A DNA stretch of 28,053 bases. It comes from a virus. The stretch's first letter is position 1. Every line of letters starts with the position of its first letter. This document shows positions 26,934-28,053 of the stretch, in pieces. The translations under genes and the position numbers were made by a program. The stretch is from positions 1 through 28,053 of the IMG/VR virus record IMGVR_UViG_3300043446_003355. One strand, 5' to 3'. Under the pieces are notes generated by a model. It did no database searches. It saw only the letters and a program-made list of their open reading frames with translations, and had not been told where the DNA came from.

Positions 26934-27546
26934 CTTGTCTAAAATCTACTACGTTCATTGCGCCATAAATTGTCAAATCGACTTGATGACCAACGCTAGT
27001 GGATGCTGTTCCAGTTCCAGCCTGTACTACGTCAACAATGTTACCTGAACCACCAGCAATATCAACAACGTTAGTAGTACCAGCAACGCTAGATGCAGTG
27101 CTGTTAAAATTAACAGTGTTGTTATCTGATGTGATAGACAATGTTGTATTAGTTAAGCTGTCAGTGTTTTGAGTGATTTGGTTGCCATCGCCAGTTACTG
27201 TTTTAGTAATCGTTGATGGTCCGCAAGCGCCACCATTAGCGCCGCACTCCAAGTTAATGATATTAGAACTGCCAGTTGTAGTTGATGTGATAGTAGCACC
27301 ATTGCCATTAACAGTCATGTTAGTGACATTGTTGTTACCGATCTGTTGAATTGTTATTGTATTATTATCGCCTGTAAATGTACTTCTTGAAGTTGAAGTA
27401 CCTATCGCGTTGCCTGCACCTGTTTGCGTAATTGAAATAGCTGAACCATCTCCAACTTGGTCCATATATACCGAGTTCGCCGCATAAGCATTTTGAAACA
27501 TAACCAAGAATGATAAAAGTGCCATCATTCTGGTGAGTAGTTTCAT
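26854..27546 (-). CDS. Curlin-repeat protein (CsgA-like amyloid subunit)
   Basis: 230 residues. The signal peptide is MKLLTRMMALLSFLVMFQNA, cut near YAA. The mature chain is Gly, Asn, Thr, Ser, Gln-rich with irregular repeats carrying the curlin I-x-Q-x-G-x-x-N pattern: ISITQTGAGNAIG, ITIQQIGNNNVTN, and VDVVQAGTGTASTS, then VVDFRQGGTVDSK. About eight repeats can be drawn. Two cysteines (LECGANGGACG) in the middle are unusual for curlin. Such proteins are secreted by CsgG and form amyloid fibres. Its C-terminal 26 codons overlap the FecR-like gene. It starts directly after the CsgG stop. Confidence 0.85.
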   Translation of the reverse strand: MKLLTRMMALLSFLVMFQNAYAANSVYMDQVGDGSAISITQTGAGNAIGTSTSRSTFTGDNNTITIQQIGNNNVTNMTVNGNGATITSTTTGSSNIINLECGANGGACGPSTITKTVTGDGNQITQNTDSLTNTTLSITSDNNTVNFNSTASSVAGTTNVVDIAGGSGNIVDVVQAGTGTASTSVGHQVDLTIYGAMNVVDFRQGGTVDSKIVTSITGSSNAVTIKSNHP

Positions 27547-28053
27547 TTACTTCCCTTTCTTTTTCTCTTTTGTTTTAAACGACCAGAGCTTTTTCTTTGC
27601 TCCCTCTTTGATCATATCAGCGACTGCTGCCTCTATGGCAATTCTTACAGCATAGGTTGTAGGTTCGTTGATGCTGTTACCAGCTTCAAACTCCACAGAT
27701 CTTGTACCAGCATCGACAAATTTAAATACGTTAGCACTCACGCCAGTACTGAAAACAGTCTTGGTTGCACCAGTTGAGAGTAGAATTTCGCCAGTGTTAA
27801 CCGAAATCAATCTAAGCATGACAGTAACTTCATCTTTTCTGTACTCTTGTGTGGCGCCGATACCGAGATATCGAGCACCAATACCACCAGAGCCAAGATT
27901 GCTGTCATAACCAACAATGCCACCATCAATCATAACACCTGCTACAATCAGCGGTGTCAGTGGCTTTGCTTCTTCTTTCTCGTATACTTCGCGCTGACTA
28001 CGAATCAGCTGACGCTCTTTAACAAGATTGTCAAGACCAACACGCTCAACTGG
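27547..28053 (-). CDS. csgG: CsgG-like outer-membrane secretion channel, 5' end missing
   Basis: 169 residues remain in frame and the gene continues past the right edge. Visible text: VERVGLDNLVKERQLIRSQR, then a MIDGGIVGYDSNLGSGGIGA segment followed by RYLGIGATQEYRKDEVTVML, RLISVNTGEILLSTGATKTV, and EPTTYAVRIAIEAAVADMIK. These match the CsgG C-terminal half: the GYDSN-x-x-SGG-x-GARY-x-GIG block and V-x-x-GEIL. CsgG forms the nine-fold outer-membrane pore that exports curli. The end KTKEKKKGK is basic. The gene abuts the curlin start with no gap. The lipoprotein signal and any CsgF partner would lie outside the window. Confidence 0.93.
   Translation of the reverse strand, partial: PVERVGLDNLVKERQLIRSQREVYEKEEAKPLTPLIVAGVMIDGGIVGYDSNLGSGGIGARYLGIGATQEYRKDEVTVMLRLISVNTGEILLSTGATKTVFSTGVSANVFKFVDAGTRSVEFEAGNSINEPTTYAVRIAIEAAVADMIKEGAKKKLWSFKTKEKKKGK

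Noticed and set aside
1-28053. CRISPR array, insertion sequence or integrase
   Set aside because: No spaced repeats, transposase or integrase motifs were seen; the only mobile-type gene is the SegE-like one.
18960-28053. A bacterial chromosome instead of a phage
   Set aside because: The density of T4-like genes (RNase H, PhoH, SegE, DUF6433-like, small nrd-linked proteins) and coupled tiny genes fit a phage; the curli genes alone do not outweigh this.

Overview
The window looks like part of a large T4-like (myovirus) phage genome from an aquatic environment. Evidence: a dense minus-strand gene array with overlapping starts and stops, and a typical T4-superfamily set (class Ia ribonucleotide reductase NrdA/NrdB, T4-type RNase H, PhoH, PD-(D/E)XK exonuclease, glutaredoxin, ClpP, a SegE-like GIY-YIG protein, two tRNAs and many tiny conserved proteins). 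The host is inferred to be a Gram-negative bacterium, because the phage carries an RlpA-type lipoprotein, a CsgG outer-membrane secretion channel and sugar-nucleotide genes. The promoters have host sigma70-type -35/-10 boxes. From memory, curli genes, transaldolase and glycosyltransferases have been reported in myoviruses of SAR11/OM43-like and cyanobacterial hosts, so a related phage is plausible; the exact host cannot be read from the sequence. No structural (capsid or tail) gene is in the window, and no stretch over 300 bases lacks a gene.

Layout. 1-1730: tiny genes punctuated by three near-identical sigma70 promoters (-35 TTGCTT, 17-base spacer) and one strong terminator. 1726-5257: DNA metabolism genes (exonuclease, PhoH, RNase H and small conserved proteins) behind a consensus promoter (TTGACA-17-TATAAT). 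5314-10468: a tightly coupled operon of heptose and sugar-nucleotide genes (SpeD-like protein, nucleotidyltransferase, GmhA, GmhB, transaldolase, peroxiredoxin, glycosyltransferase, heptose-7-phosphate kinase). 10535-14873: methyltransferases, glutaredoxin, a GlcNAc-transferase-like protein, a DUF6065 protein, a small membrane protein and ClpP. 14996-18410: envelope and host-interaction genes (exported CHAP-type hydrolase, RlpA lipoprotein, a 34-residue highly basic protein, a second ClpP-fold protein, a Bax-inhibitor-1/YccA membrane protein, a DUF458 protein, a SegE-like protein) with two tRNAs whose 5' ends overlap the upstream coding regions. 18437-22744: the ribonucleotide reductase operon with small genes. 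22815-23443: the only two plus-strand genes, paralogous single-span membrane proteins. 23454-28053: a curli-like block of CsgG, curlin-repeat protein, FecR-domain protein with a curlin-like tail, small curlin-like protein, and a CHASE2-adenylate cyclase.

How it may work together. The ribonucleotide reductase, glutaredoxin, RNase H and exonuclease genes support phage DNA synthesis and host DNA recycling. Transaldolase can make sedoheptulose 7-phosphate, the GmhA substrate, so the sugar operon could supply its own activated heptose for a glycosyltransferase. The right-hand block couples an extracellular amyloid secretion channel and amyloid-like substrates to a FecR protein and a membrane cyclase with a complete catalytic site. 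This suggests that an infected cell could both change its surface and raise cAMP, and it is the most unusual system in the window.
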